This document shows positions 50,908 to 61,953 of a stretch of 64,000 nt of DNA, piece after piece. This DNA comes from Gymnothorax reevesii. Its lineage: Eukaryota; Chordata; Actinopteri; Anguilliformes; Muraenidae. Made by a program: the position numbers and the translations under genes. Below the pieces are notes generated by a model that did not search any database, had not been told where the DNA came from, and saw nothing but the letters and a program-made list of their open reading frames with translations. Within the stretch, counting starts at the first letter, position 1, and every line of letters begins with the position of its first letter. Where the stretch lies: positions 122,811,166 to 122,875,165 of the forward strand of contig CM056576.1 of assembly GCA_029721435.1 (NCBI GenBank), in the 5' to 3' direction.

Positions 50908-51624
50908 GCTGCGACCAAGCAGCTCTATGAACGCTTCTGTCTGTCTGTCCGTCTGTCTGTCTGTCCATCTGTGCCACCTCTTTGACCATGTTCCTGTCGT
51001 CGTATCATCATGAAATTTTCAGTACTTATTGACCTTCACCAAAGTGATGTCCATGCGCAAGGTCGAGGTCAAAGGTCAAAGGTCAAGTTCACAGAGATCA
51101 CAACCTTGTTTGCGGGTTTTCGCGCTGTAACTCCAGTTAGAATTCATGGATTGCTATGAAATTTGGGAAATAGCTTCTAGGCTTAGAGGAGGCGTTCCCC
51201 ATTGTTTTTCAAGGTCATCTGTCAAATCCCCAGGTCACAAAGGTAAAAAAACTGTCAATTTTGCCCGATTTCACGGTTTTTGCACCGTAACTCAAGTTTC
51301 ATTCAATGAATGGCTATGAAATCTTACAACAAGCTTCTTGGTATAGAGGAGGGGTTCCCTATTGATTTTCAAGGTCATCTGTCGAATCCCAAGGTCACAC
51401 CGGTCAAAAAAGTGTCGATTTTGCCCCGATTTCACAGTTTTTGCACCGTAACTCCACTTTAACTTCATGGATGGCTATTACATCTTAGAACAAGCTTCTT
51501 AGTACAGAGGAAGGGTCCCCTATTGATTTTCAAGGTCATTTGCCAATTTCGAGATCACACTTGTACAAGAAACCACCAGTCATGGACACTAGGCCACGTG
51601 ACGGATGCTAGGCGAGGTCGCAGC
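50908..51624 (+). mobile_element. Monomer-array element with ~160-bp tandem units
   Basis: The candidate ends GCTGCGACC and GGTCGCAGC are inverse copies next to TA dinucleotides (50906-50907, 51625-51626), giving 717 bases. From the left come a GTCT array (50937-50971), a doubled GGTCAAAGGTCAAAGGTCA segment (51061-51085), then about 2.8 tandem units. Unit landmarks GCTGTAACTCC/GCACCGTAACTC fall at 51122, 51282 and 51443, a period of 160-161. Each unit contains CTATGAAAT...AAGCTTCT, CCCTATTGATTTTCAAGGTCA, AAGGTCACA and TTTTGCCCGATTTCAC. No coding frame. The superfamily is unknown to me. Confidence 0.65.
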
Positions 51625-52564
51625 TATTAGATCCTTCTGATCTACTTGTTGCCTTTTCAAAGCAGCCACGTTATCTTCCCTGTGATGGGAGTCTATTTTC
51701 CCTGCAAGTGCAGCTGATTAGGAGCCTTAATTTCCTGATTAGTTTCTGATTGTGTAATTGATTCACTGCTGTGTCCACCCAGCGCTTCAATAAAAGCTTG
51801 AAGGCTTTAGAAGCAAGAGTCACTTCCTACTGATTTTGCTTTGTTGAGGCACCATTTTTGTGCCCTGTTTAGCATTTTAAACCTCTAATAATTATGTGTT
51901 TAATCTATTTTATATTGATAAATTCATTTTTTTAATATGTTCAGGTGGTCAGGTTTTGTTTCACATACTTACAGGTAGGACAACATGGGCTAGATTGTTG
52001 CAGAGGAGCCACCCGACTCTGGATTTGCAGTGGAAGTCAGAGATAATTCATTTTTGTTTTTAATAGTAGGAGTAGGGTTCACAGTGGCTTCTGTCTCTCT
52101 CCGTCTGCATCGTCTCTACCAACTTGTTTTTTTTTTTTTATCTTCTCGAAAAGACTTATGGTGTAGCTTCATTTTTAAATCCTAGGGCTCTAGTTTCATG
52201 CCTTCATAAATGGACACACATGATAATAAGGTTATTCACAATTTAGTCCATCACAAATGGAGCATTTATCGCCTCAGCCCAAGGGAGACATTTCCAAAAA
52301 GCTTAGTTGCTAAATTAGTTTTCATGGGTTATTAATTAGTCATAGACCAACCCTTTTGACAACAGTGCCACGGTTGCTCTATCACTTATGCCACATAATT
52401 CCCGAAATGGAGTTAGACGCCCAGATTTGATCTGTGATACCATTCACACTGATGCTTTCTTACTGCGTTTGAGTCGTCAAATTAGGGCCCATTGTGGCAT
52501 TGCATGTTATAGTATCGTGGTGTTTCTGGTTATTATTAACTTGATGACTTTAGGGATGTAACAA

Positions 52565-52720
52565 TCTGTCCATCCATTATCAAACCCGCCTATTCCTGTT
52601 TGGGGTCACGGCAGGGCGCCGAAGGCTATCCCCACATACAATGGGCGAGAGGTGGGAACACCCCATGGAATGGTCCCTGATTTAACGCGGGGATGGTGCA
52701 CTGCTCTAAGCACATGGCAG
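52565..52720 (-). repeat. SINE/LINE 3'-tail fragment, inverted
   Basis: TCCATCCATTATCAAACCCG, followed by GGGGTCACGGCAGGGC and TACAATGGGCGAGAGG, is the reverse complement of the tail region of a common fish retroposon ending in a GGATGGA repeat. It is 5'-truncated and related in type to the copies at 12303-13020. Confidence 0.6.
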
Positions 52721-52977
52721 TTATCCTAGATTCCCAGTTTGAAAATTGATTTGTTTTAATGTTGTCATTTGAGAAATTGTGGATATTGGACTTTTATTGT
52801 AGACTGTTTCTGCAATCATAGCCAAATTACGGTAAAAGATCAATGCACTGCATGGCATTATTTATTTTCTGTTTTTTTTTTTGCCAGTGGAGCTTTTCGG
52901 TTTTCTACCATTTAGTCTTGATTGATGAGCTTTTCTTTCATGCTGAGATAGAGAATGATGAAGCCATTACTTGTTTT

Positions 52978-52981
<4 letters not shown>

Positions 52982-53016
<35 letters not shown>
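52982..53016. repeat. (TG)n microsatellite
   Basis: About 17 perfect TG dinucleotides. Confidence 0.95.
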
Positions 53017-53019
<3 letters not shown>

Positions 53020-55836
53020 CTAGCCACAATAAGTCTGTGTGTCAAAAGAGCTTCCCTAGAGATTATCTTTATTGTGAAAGCAGAAGTATTAATTAAAGGT
53101 CAGCTAAATTAATCCTCCAGGATTGTTGGCTGCGCTAAATTGCTGTTTTTAATTAAACTACAACAAGTCTATTTATCACAAAACAAATTCATGAGCACAC
53201 ATGGTTCATCTTTAAATATTCACAGTTTCATGTTTGTTTTGAGGATTGGCTGCAGATGAGGCAGGGCAATAATGACATTATTAAGAGGAAAACTGTTTTC
53301 CTCTGCTCTGATCCCATCTTGGATTCTAAAATGTATGACCTAGATTATTCATGATCTATAGTTCACTGAATATGAGGTAAATGAATTTGGGACAGTGACG
53401 AGATGTCAGAGTTCTCCCCAGTTCCCTTGTAATTGAATACTATTAAAAAATCCATGCAAACTCTGCCAAGTTTTTCTGTTCTGCACACTCACTTTAACTT
53501 TTTTTTTTGAAAAGAGTCTGACAGATAAATGTTTCAAAGTCCATCTTATCTCAGTTTAGAGATTTTCTGCATTGCATCAATATTTACTTTCCAAACACAG
53601 TCAAAACACAGAATACTGTAGGAACTCTCTCTACCTTCATATCAACTCCGTAGCCTTGTAGCTTTGTCCCTCTTGGCTAATTGCATGAAAAATTCCTGCT
53701 ATTTTCAGCCATGAACTGTTGTTTAAATCTGGCACAAACTTTCTCTTTCTGGCTGGGTTTCAGTCCTCCTACTTGAGCAGGTGCCTTGAACTAATGACCA
53801 GGTTTTAGGCCTGATGGTACGAGTCATTAAGAATTAAGAGCATCTTGCCGCTCGACTGCAAATGACTTGACGAAGCCCACGTGAGCTTTCCTTTCATCAA
53901 CAGGATTGTCTTTTAAAGCTAGTGCTGTTGCGCTAGTTTGGCTGCATGAGTGAGGCGGTTGGTTGAGCTTTGGAATACTGTTACAAACTGATATATTTTG
54001 GGTTTCGGCCTATGAAACTACACCCCAGTTCCCACCATTCAAAAATTCTTTTCATTGGAGACAAGTTCGGCGCCATTTGAAAAGCGGAGCAATTTCTGCT
54101 CTCATCTGAATCCTTGAATACAACAATAAAGCATTATTCCATGGCCTGGCCACCGTCCTGGCTCAGGGCATCTTCATATAGTAAGGATAAAAGCAGTGCG
54201 CTTGAGATTGCAAATTGGAAACCCTGGGATGACATTCGAATCTCGAGAACCAGAGGGACGATGTTGCATCGGTTGAAATCACATCATATTGGCAGCCAAC
54301 GCCGCACTGTTTATATTTACAGCGCGTGAAAAATAAATGAGTCTGAAATCTCATTTACAAAGGCTTTCTCCCTTTCCTTGCGATTCAATAGGCACTAATG
54401 AGGACTGGAAAGCGGCTCAGAATCATTCAACGGGGCTTGATGAATGTCATGGGCGCTAACAGCTGGCGATGTGGCAAACATGACATTGAAACAATGTTGA
54501 TAGTAGCGGTGCTTTTTTGTTTTTTATGGATGTGAATTCTGGCTGTGAGCTGCTATCGTCAACCCCCCCCCCCCTCCGCCTTCAGTAGTTCTTGAAAGTG
54601 CTAGTCCATCGAGGCTGGCTGCTGCATTGTCTAAGTCTCTGTAATACTCGGCTTGAGATGAGGGTGGACGGTTACGACTGCTATGCGCGCGACTGTGAGA
54701 ACATTCACACTCGCTCGTTGTCTTTCACTTATGACACCTGTGATTGATACCAAATGCAAAGCAAACTAGGTGTTGATTTGATTTGGAAGTTGGTTAGTTT
54801 GTTCTGCCCAGCCTCTATTGTCAGTGCGCGAGGAAATTTGAAAAGTTTGTTGTGAAGATGAAAATGATGATAATGATGATGATGATGACACAGCTAAAAT
54901 GATGAAGATTATTTTTTATGTTTTGCAGTTTTTTTAAGATCCTCTCTCTAATTTATGCAAAGCGAGTGTAAGCGGGGGTAAAAAAGACTGCTACATGTGC
55001 TTGGACTAGATTTGGCGTCTATGCAATCACATGGACGTTACCAAAAGCAAATCTCATTTCTTATGTCCTGGCTTCCACTGATCACGTCATGCCACCAGAC
55101 ATCCTTTTCCTGATTCAATTACATAATCCTATTATGATTACTGTTCATCAAAGCCCCGCTCATAATTGCGAACAGGCAAATTTCGAGGAATAACTCTGAC
55201 AGGATTTTTTCGCCCTCAAACCTCATCTCTGCAGCGCATTCGTTCCCTTCTCTGTTTATCGCAGCCTATTGCCTGCTCCTCTCCTCGCTCTTTGTCAAGC
55301 CCGCGTCACCTTTTCTTCTCCGTGATTGCTTTCTTCTTCTCCTGCCGCGGCTCTCCTTGAAAGCCGTGGGTTATCGTCGCAGCCCATCTCTCTCTTATAA
55401 AGCTGGGATGAATGGTAATATCTCCCCGGGGGAGCCCTGCGGTGGGAATGCGGGACGGCTTTGACTTTGTTAATCTTCGCTTTGAAGGCGCCGGAGATTT
55501 ACAAGCGGCCAACTTCGCATTCAGGGCAAGAGGCAAGACAGTCATCCAGCCGGGGATTGGTATGTCAGTGCATCTCCATAGCTTCTTTCCCCTGCGCTAA
55601 AGCCAGGGCCTTCAACATGCAGCTGTTTTCCTGCTGGCTGTAACGCCAATTACTAGAGTATTCTGATCAGGCCGGAAACGGAGCAATGATGGTTGTACTA
55701 CTGGTCCTAAGGTGTTTAGCATTAAGCTGTCACATTTTGATATGTGATGATAATTCCTAATTTCCTCTTTTGCCATGCTCAAGTACAAATTAAAAATGAA
55801 TGAAAATGAATATTTCCCCCAAAAAAAACCCAATAA
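53017..55836. other. Intronic, mostly unique; possible conserved patches
   Basis: A C-run lies at 54562-54574 and a GAT array at 54865-54888. Otherwise it is unique DNA. The part 55060-55600 has higher GC and CpG content than its surroundings and is free of repeats, so it is a candidate regulatory block. An open frame at 55412-55600 does not match a protein I know. Confidence 0.4.
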
Positions 55837-56279
55837 AGTTTATCAGTTTGAACATTAAATATCTTGTCTCTGTCGTGTACTCAATTGAATGTAGGTCGAA
55901 AAGGATTTACAAATCATTACCTCCACCAACAAAGTTGGGGCGGAGGTTATGTTTTCGCCCCTGTTTCTTTGTCTGTTTGTCTCTTTGTGAACAACATAAT
56001 TTACATAAAAGTAAACCACACATTTGTCTGAAATTTTGTGGGTGGATTGCTATTACATCAAGGATGGACCGTATTGATTTTCACTCTGATCACTGAAATT
56101 ATATGGCCACCACGGCAGCCATCTTGAAATCTTATCACACGCGATAACTCAAAGTAATGAATGAATTTGTCTGAAATTTGTCTTTGTGGGTGGATTCCTA
56201 TTACATCAAGGATGGACCCTATTGATTTTGACCGCGATCAGTGAAACACAATGTCCCAACTTCATTGGAATTGGGGTTT
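55837..56279. mobile_element. Tc1-like terminal fragment split by another repeat
   Basis: 55837-55918 (CATTAAATATCTTGTCTC, then AGGATTTACAAATCATT) and 56246-56279 (AATGTCCCAACTTCATTGGAATTGGGG) together form the end of a Tc1-like element of the CAACCCCAATT type. The unrelated block 55919-56245 is inserted between them. Only one terminus is present. Confidence 0.6.
55919..56245 (+). repeat. Monomer-type repeat inserted in a Tc1 remnant
   Basis: The block starts with the imperfect hairpin ACCTCCACCAAC/GTTGGGGCGGAGGT (55919-55947), then TTTCTTTGTCTGTTTGTC. Two partial units follow, each with TGTCTGAAATTT...GTGGGTGGATT-CTATTACATCAAGGATGGACC-TATTGATTTT. The units begin about 135 bases apart. The CTAT...CCCTATTGATTTT core also occurs in the units of the element at 50908-51624. 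Confidence 0.6.
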
Positions 56280-56434
56280 GAAAGACTACATCTTACAAAC
56301 ATACTATACTTCATCCGCAGTTTGCACCCTAGTAAAACCATAAAAGACTGTTTAACTTCACCAAAATCAGTATACGGATTCGCAAAGCAAAGAACATAAG
56401 CTGAGGTGCAACATAACATTGGGTTCATATTGAT

Positions 56435-56585
56435 GACATTTACATTAATTCACTTAGCAGGCACCTTTATCCACAGTCCTTGCTCAAGGGCACACTATTG
56501 GTGGCGTTCCAGAGTAGAGAGTCAAACTGGCCAACCTTTTGGTCACGAGGCAACGGTCTTGCCCACTAGGCCAATACTACTCACA
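56435..56585. repeat. Fish SINE-type fragment
   Basis: TTCACTTAGCAGGCACCTTTATCCACAG, then CTTGCTCAAGGGCACA and CCAACCTTTTGGTCACGAGG, matches the order of blocks of a very common fish retroposon whose usual form has TTAGCAGACGCTTTTATCCAAAG. Both ends are truncated. Confidence 0.55.
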
Positions 56586-58621
56586 TTAAATGAGGAATAC
56601 ATTACAGCCTGAGGTCTGAAGATTATAGTTATTAATTTAGCCCGGGTGTTGAGAGAGGCGGTGATCCTTCAGTGAAGCTTTACTGCTCATGATGATTAAC
56701 TCCTGGTGAGCATATTGAGCTTAGCTTCTGTTGTCTCCCTGTGAATGTTAGACTCACACTGGCTGAGCCTTTCAAGCAGTGCCGGGCAATCTGCCTTCCA
56801 CGCTTTAGACTTGAATTTTTCATCTGAAATGCCTCTTCCTGGGGAGCAGGTTTCCTGTTAGAACAGCGCTTAGGGGCTAAATCTCTTCCAGGTTTGATTT
56901 GTAAAACCACAACGAAGAAGACATATTGGACCCGTGTGAATTAAATAAATGTAAAAAAAGAATGCTTTAAAAAGCCTATGCTGGAGCTTAAAACATTTGC
57001 AAATATAGCTACTTACTCTATGTTTAGTCCACGCTTTTATATTGTAAAAAGCAGATATTACTAGCCACAGTTTTTGACCATTTTTGAACCACCTACGTAA
57101 ATTTTGTAAATTAAAAAAAATAAATAAACAGGAAAAAGTGTTACTCTGGGTCAACTGGATCAAGTTCAAATGAACTACGTCCTTGGGACAGTGGCGTGTA
57201 ATTAGTGAGTACTTATGCAGGGCAGACATACATGCCTCCTCTGCCTTTTTTTGCGAAATCAGGCTCAGTTACCTCTGCCTGTGCAGCCTGACATAGTTCC
57301 ATGACAGTATGTCTAGGAGTAACAGTGTAGTGTTTCAAGGTTAGTGACCACACCAATACGAGGAAGAAGAATAACAAGAGAAAGAAAAAAACTGAAGGGG
57401 TCTTTGGTCCCTAGTCTCAAGGACAAAAAAAATTACCCTAATTTGTTAGATCTAAACTTAATTGGCTTTCCTCAACTCAAATATGTTGCTGTTGGATCGC
57501 ATATTTGAGTTCATAAAGAGCTAAGCGAGTTTGGCGCAAGAAATTCGGGCAATTTGTAGAGTTGATTTAAAGTAACACTCTTGACAGCGCACACGTGAGG
57601 ACGTGGCCAAATGTTTGGCGCTCTGCCAGCTGAAGACTGCATCAGAATCTCCACACAGCAGAATCCCCACTAACTGCATTATCTGGCCGAAATGCAAATT
57701 GCACTTCCCCACTGATCACGTTTCAGCTAAATTAGATAAACGGAAGAACAGTTTGCCTCGATTTAAAGGGAAAAAAAAATCAGGTGCCCTGTCTCTACTT
57801 CTGAGATTCCATATATCAGCATATATTTCGTGTCCAATCACAACTTATTTTCTATCCTCATAATTGCACTGTTTACAGGTCTTTAAAACCCTCGTCCCAA
57901 ATTATTCCCCAATTAGGCCTCTTGTTGTTAGTCTAACTGTTAGCGCCCACCTAACGATTTCAGATGGTCGAAATTAGCGTTTTGCTCTGCCTCAGCCCGG
58001 TGGTCTGACTGTTGTGTCTTTTGTTAGCCAATCAGAGATACAAATAAACTGGCCCCAGCGGAGTACTCACGAGCCCGGGCCATAATTACTACCCTTCCAG
58101 TGTAACTGCCGCTTTTAAGCACCACTTTTTAAGCACGCCACTTGTTTTCTCTAATCGTCTAGAATATGAGTGTTGGCTCAGATTCTGCTAATTCTGGTAA
58201 TTATAATCTGACCAGAAAGTGTAAGAAGCCTTCCCTGACAGTGTCTTCGAACATACTGCGCTTCTTCTGAAAGAGGCCAAGTGTGTGGTTGTGTTCATGT
58301 CCTGATGGTGGTTTTTCAGAAATGGCACAAAATGGCTCTCTGGGAAGTCCCACTATTTCCTGTCAGGTCTCCAGTAGATTCTTTGAAGTTGGTGAAAGAT
58401 CACAGCTCTTCTTTAACTAAGCTCCAAGATGATTATGATTATTAAGATAATGATAATTTGTGAAGCGCTGGATCGTATTTCCTGTCATGCGCGAAACGTG
58501 TACAGTTATGCACTGAATTTCCAACACATGTACAATCAACAGATCAGTGAGCACAAACCCTTGTGCTCAGTATATATTACAATTCTGATTGCTAGAGAGT
58601 ACTGGACAAAAATGAAAATGA

Positions 58622-59117
58622 GCTGCCGGATAGCTCACTCGGTTAAGGCACTGCGTTGCTGTGCAGAAGTGACTATTACTTCGCGGGTTTGAGCCGCAAT
58701 CGTACCAGCCGGCAGTGGTCGGCAGCTTTTTAAGCGTAGCGCACGACTGGCCATCGCGCTACAGGGATTCATATTGGGAAGGGACTGCCAGGTAAGGGAA
58801 AAATAAATAAACAGCTTTGTTAATTGCTCAAGCGCCACCTGTTGGCCAGACAGGTGCTCGTCAGGAAGATTCAAAGTCTGTTCATGTCCGGGTATTCTCC
58901 ACCCTCGTTCTGAACTTGCGAAGATTCAACCAATGAGTGTATAAGAAGCGGTGGCTGACGGGCACGTGCTTCGGATGAGAGCCGTGAAATGTCTTCACTA
59001 TCCTGAGTTGGCAGCAGGGGGTCACATACGACCTTTGTACATAGTTCACTAATTGGGCATTCCAGATTCGGATGAGATTGGAGATGCCAAATTTATAAAA
59101 AAAGAAAGAAAAAAAAA
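58622..59117 (+). mobile_element. tRNA-derived SINE, about 496 bp, A-rich tail
   Basis: The head (58622-58700) has a box A-like TAGCTCACTCGGTTA and a box B-like GGGTTTGAGCC, spaced as in tRNA genes, so it carries an internal RNA polymerase III promoter. A tRNA-unrelated body of about 400 bases follows. The 3' end is an interrupted A-run with G (59097-59117). The tRNA-like head cannot be a functional tRNA because box A and the acceptor stem are altered. Confidence 0.75.
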
Positions 59118-60738
59118 TGAAAATGAATTCAGTTGGCTCCAGTTGAAGCATACAAATAAATATTTGCTTCCTCTGCATTTCTTTTAAGCAAGCTGGAATA
59201 ATATTTATGGACTTTCATTTACATTATTTGATTTCTAGAGCATCTCCGTTTATTATTCAGATAACTTTAAAATGTGTATTTGCCTCTGCCAGCTTTTTTA
59301 AATGAAGAATGGATTATTTCAATGGACTACATGCGACTGTTTAAACATGTATACGTAGTGGTTTGCCTTTACCGCATTCATGTTAATCAGTGTTGAATAT
59401 TATGAATCAACTGTCATGCACTTGGCAGCTGTTTAAACGTGTACATTTGTTTTCTTCTGCCACGCTTGTGTCAATCAACATTCCGGAATATTCATGGACC
59501 TGAATTCGTCCTGCATGAATGGAGCAGAGTTGACACTACTGATTAAAATGAAGACAGGATGACTGACACCTGTACCTCTGATGCAACAGTTCTACTCAGT
59601 CATCAATCAGGGGCTTTTAATTTCCTTTGACATTTTCATTATAAGCCCCACCCCCTTTAACACTTACGGTAGATTAGATCGCACAAGAGTGCACCGTAGT
59701 ACGGGCCAAGATGGAGAGGCCTAAATCAGGTCAAATTTGAAGTGTAAGCACAGGTTTTGCTTTGCTGTGTGCTGTGCATACTAACAGGCTCAACAACAGT
59801 ATCATTTCAAGGACAGTGGTTCCTATTTCATTACACATCAGTCCCTAATGGTCAGGGATTCTGATCCCACACAGTTTCTCATTATGCTAATTGGGTTCTG
59901 TAACTCCAGTCCAATTTAACTCATGGAGGCAGCGGCCATTTTTCATTCTTTTTTTTTTTCCCCCCAATTTAGACTTCTTTTCTTTATGCCCAATCATCAC
60001 AGTCATATACTGAGGTTTACTTTATCATTTATCACTTAATCTAAATAACTTTTTCCTCACTGCTCAGTGAACATAGCTGGCATGCCTTCTCAGAAATTCA
60101 CTGACAGCTACCTTTGACTAGTTAGAGCCATTAAGTTCAGGGAATGTTTTAAGCAGTAACATGATTACAGGTCATCACTGGAACTGAGTTTGACCCATTT
60201 TTTTTTTTAAACCAGAAGACCAAAAAAAAAAAAGAGAGTCATAGCTCAAATAAACTCACTGGCAGCAGCTTGCATTCTGACAGTGAATGCAAGAATTTTG
60301 CAAAGAAAAAAGGGGAAAATTGGCCTCAAAATAAAGAGGAAAAAAACAAACGAGGAAGTAAATGCAGGTGTGCTGGAGCTGGGAAGCATGACAAGGGGTG
60401 TGGCTTCAAACAAGGGAACTAATGGGAAGTAATTAACAAACAAAACGTCGAGGGTGAGAGCTGGAGTGAGGAGGAAAACAGAGGCACGTGTTGGCTGAAG
60501 GGGAATAAGGATACCAACAGGAAAATTAAAACAACAGCCAAAATAACACATAGTTAACATGAGAGTGTACAGAACATGATGCATTAAACAGAAAAATAAC
60601 AAAGGCATATCTCAAACACTGACACTAAATATTAGTAGGGCTGAAAATTCAATTTCAAGAATCCCATATCTGGATGATTTCAAAATGATTGTCAATGACA
60701 GAAGTAACTGTCAAAATGCTTACAGACTGCGTGATGTA

Positions 60739-61284
60739 CAATGCTAAACAAATTTATTTATTAGACCACCACCCAATGTAAGCTTAATGCCACAGCTGCC
60801 CTAAATTAACAGTGTTGGTAATTACCAAAATAATTTTTATGTTTCTGTAATAGTTAATCCACCAGTATGCGCACGCTGTATTACTGAAATGATACTTCTA
60901 ATGCTAAAATATAATTATTGTTGTGATCCATGAATTTTCAAATTTACCGTTTTACAAAAAAGCTGAAAAAAGCACATTATTATTTTTTGATTAAGTTGCC
61001 AAATAATTGTTATTTTCTTGTATTCCTGAATAAAAATTATTTGTTGTGGTTGAAAGCAAGAATGCAAGCTGTTATCAAGGCCAAAGGAGCCCGTACAAAA
61101 TATATATATTTTTTGTTTTGTTTTTATGTGTGAATAAGGACTATTTAGTGTTTTCAGTTCATTATTTACCAAAGAAATAACAAAAATAATTTTTAGTTTT
61201 AACCAAGTTTTTGACAAAGTCCTTAAATATTCGTGTTTTCTTGTTTTTTAATGACCGGTGGTCTGATAAATTTGTTAACCACTG
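60739..61284 (+). mobile_element. Tc1-like deletion derivative
   Basis: TA flanks lie at 60737-60738 and 61285-61286. The left end CAATGCTAAACAAATTTA...TTAGACCACC and the inverted right end CAGTGGTTAACAAATTTATC...AGACCACC are terminal repeats of a Tc1 lineage distinct from the neighbours. A plus-strand relic of the transposase C-terminus, ARMQAVIKAKGARTKY (about 61057-61104), survives. Length is 546 bases. Confidence 0.78.
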
Positions 61285-61953
61285 TACATACTGTATATTT
61301 TTATAGATATACTGTATGGTTGCTCCATTTGGGTCTGTGCACTGAAATTTTAGCTTTGTAATCGAACGGTCATCCTGCTAATGACGCTGTTTCCAGCTGT
61401 AACCAGTGGATATTTCCCCTCCCTGGGGTTCTGCCTCGAGCAGTGGAACATGAATGCAGATGCATCCTTGAATTCCCGAATACTGGGAATTTCCACAGCT
61501 CTGGGAACCTAACAGCTGGAAAACGGGCTTACACCCACTCAGCCCTGGAGAAATGGGAGGGGAATGTAATTGGGCTCCGTGGCCAATGAGATGGATGATG
61601 TGTTGGTTAAACATAAAAACCCATGGTTTTGTTTTATGAGAGGGGTGAAACATTCTATTCCTTATAGCGGTTAGTTAGCTTCAGTGCTCTGGGAAGCTAA
61701 TGCCAAATGGCTCGCTCAATCTAATCCAGATGGAGAATAGTACGGACAGAGAAACACCACAGTATGCTGGTTCTCAAAAACACAGTGGGTGTAATCAAAT
61801 GTGGAGTAGTAAGAGCGACGCATGAATTTTAACAGAAAGTTTTATTATTCACACCCTTGGAGGACATAAGGACACTTCTGCTTAAGCATTTATGCACGCA
61901 CTCTCATAAGTTTCTAAGACTGAATTAGTATGTCTGGTAGATGCCAAAATGTA

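Noticed and set aside
50555..50989. 144-codon minus-strand ORF
   Set aside because: It spans the CAT and GTCT microsatellites, giving poly-Met/Val and DRQTDGQTDR residues, a repeat artefact.
58622..58700. Possible functional tRNA gene
   Set aside because: The boxes A and B are altered and the sequence continues into a SINE body with an A-rich tail, so it is a tRNA-derived retroposon head.
60246..60608. 120-codon minus-strand ORF
   Set aside because: The hydrophobic Phe/Leu/Pro-rich composition comes from A/G-rich plus-strand sequence. No motif, and no splice sites joining it to another exon.
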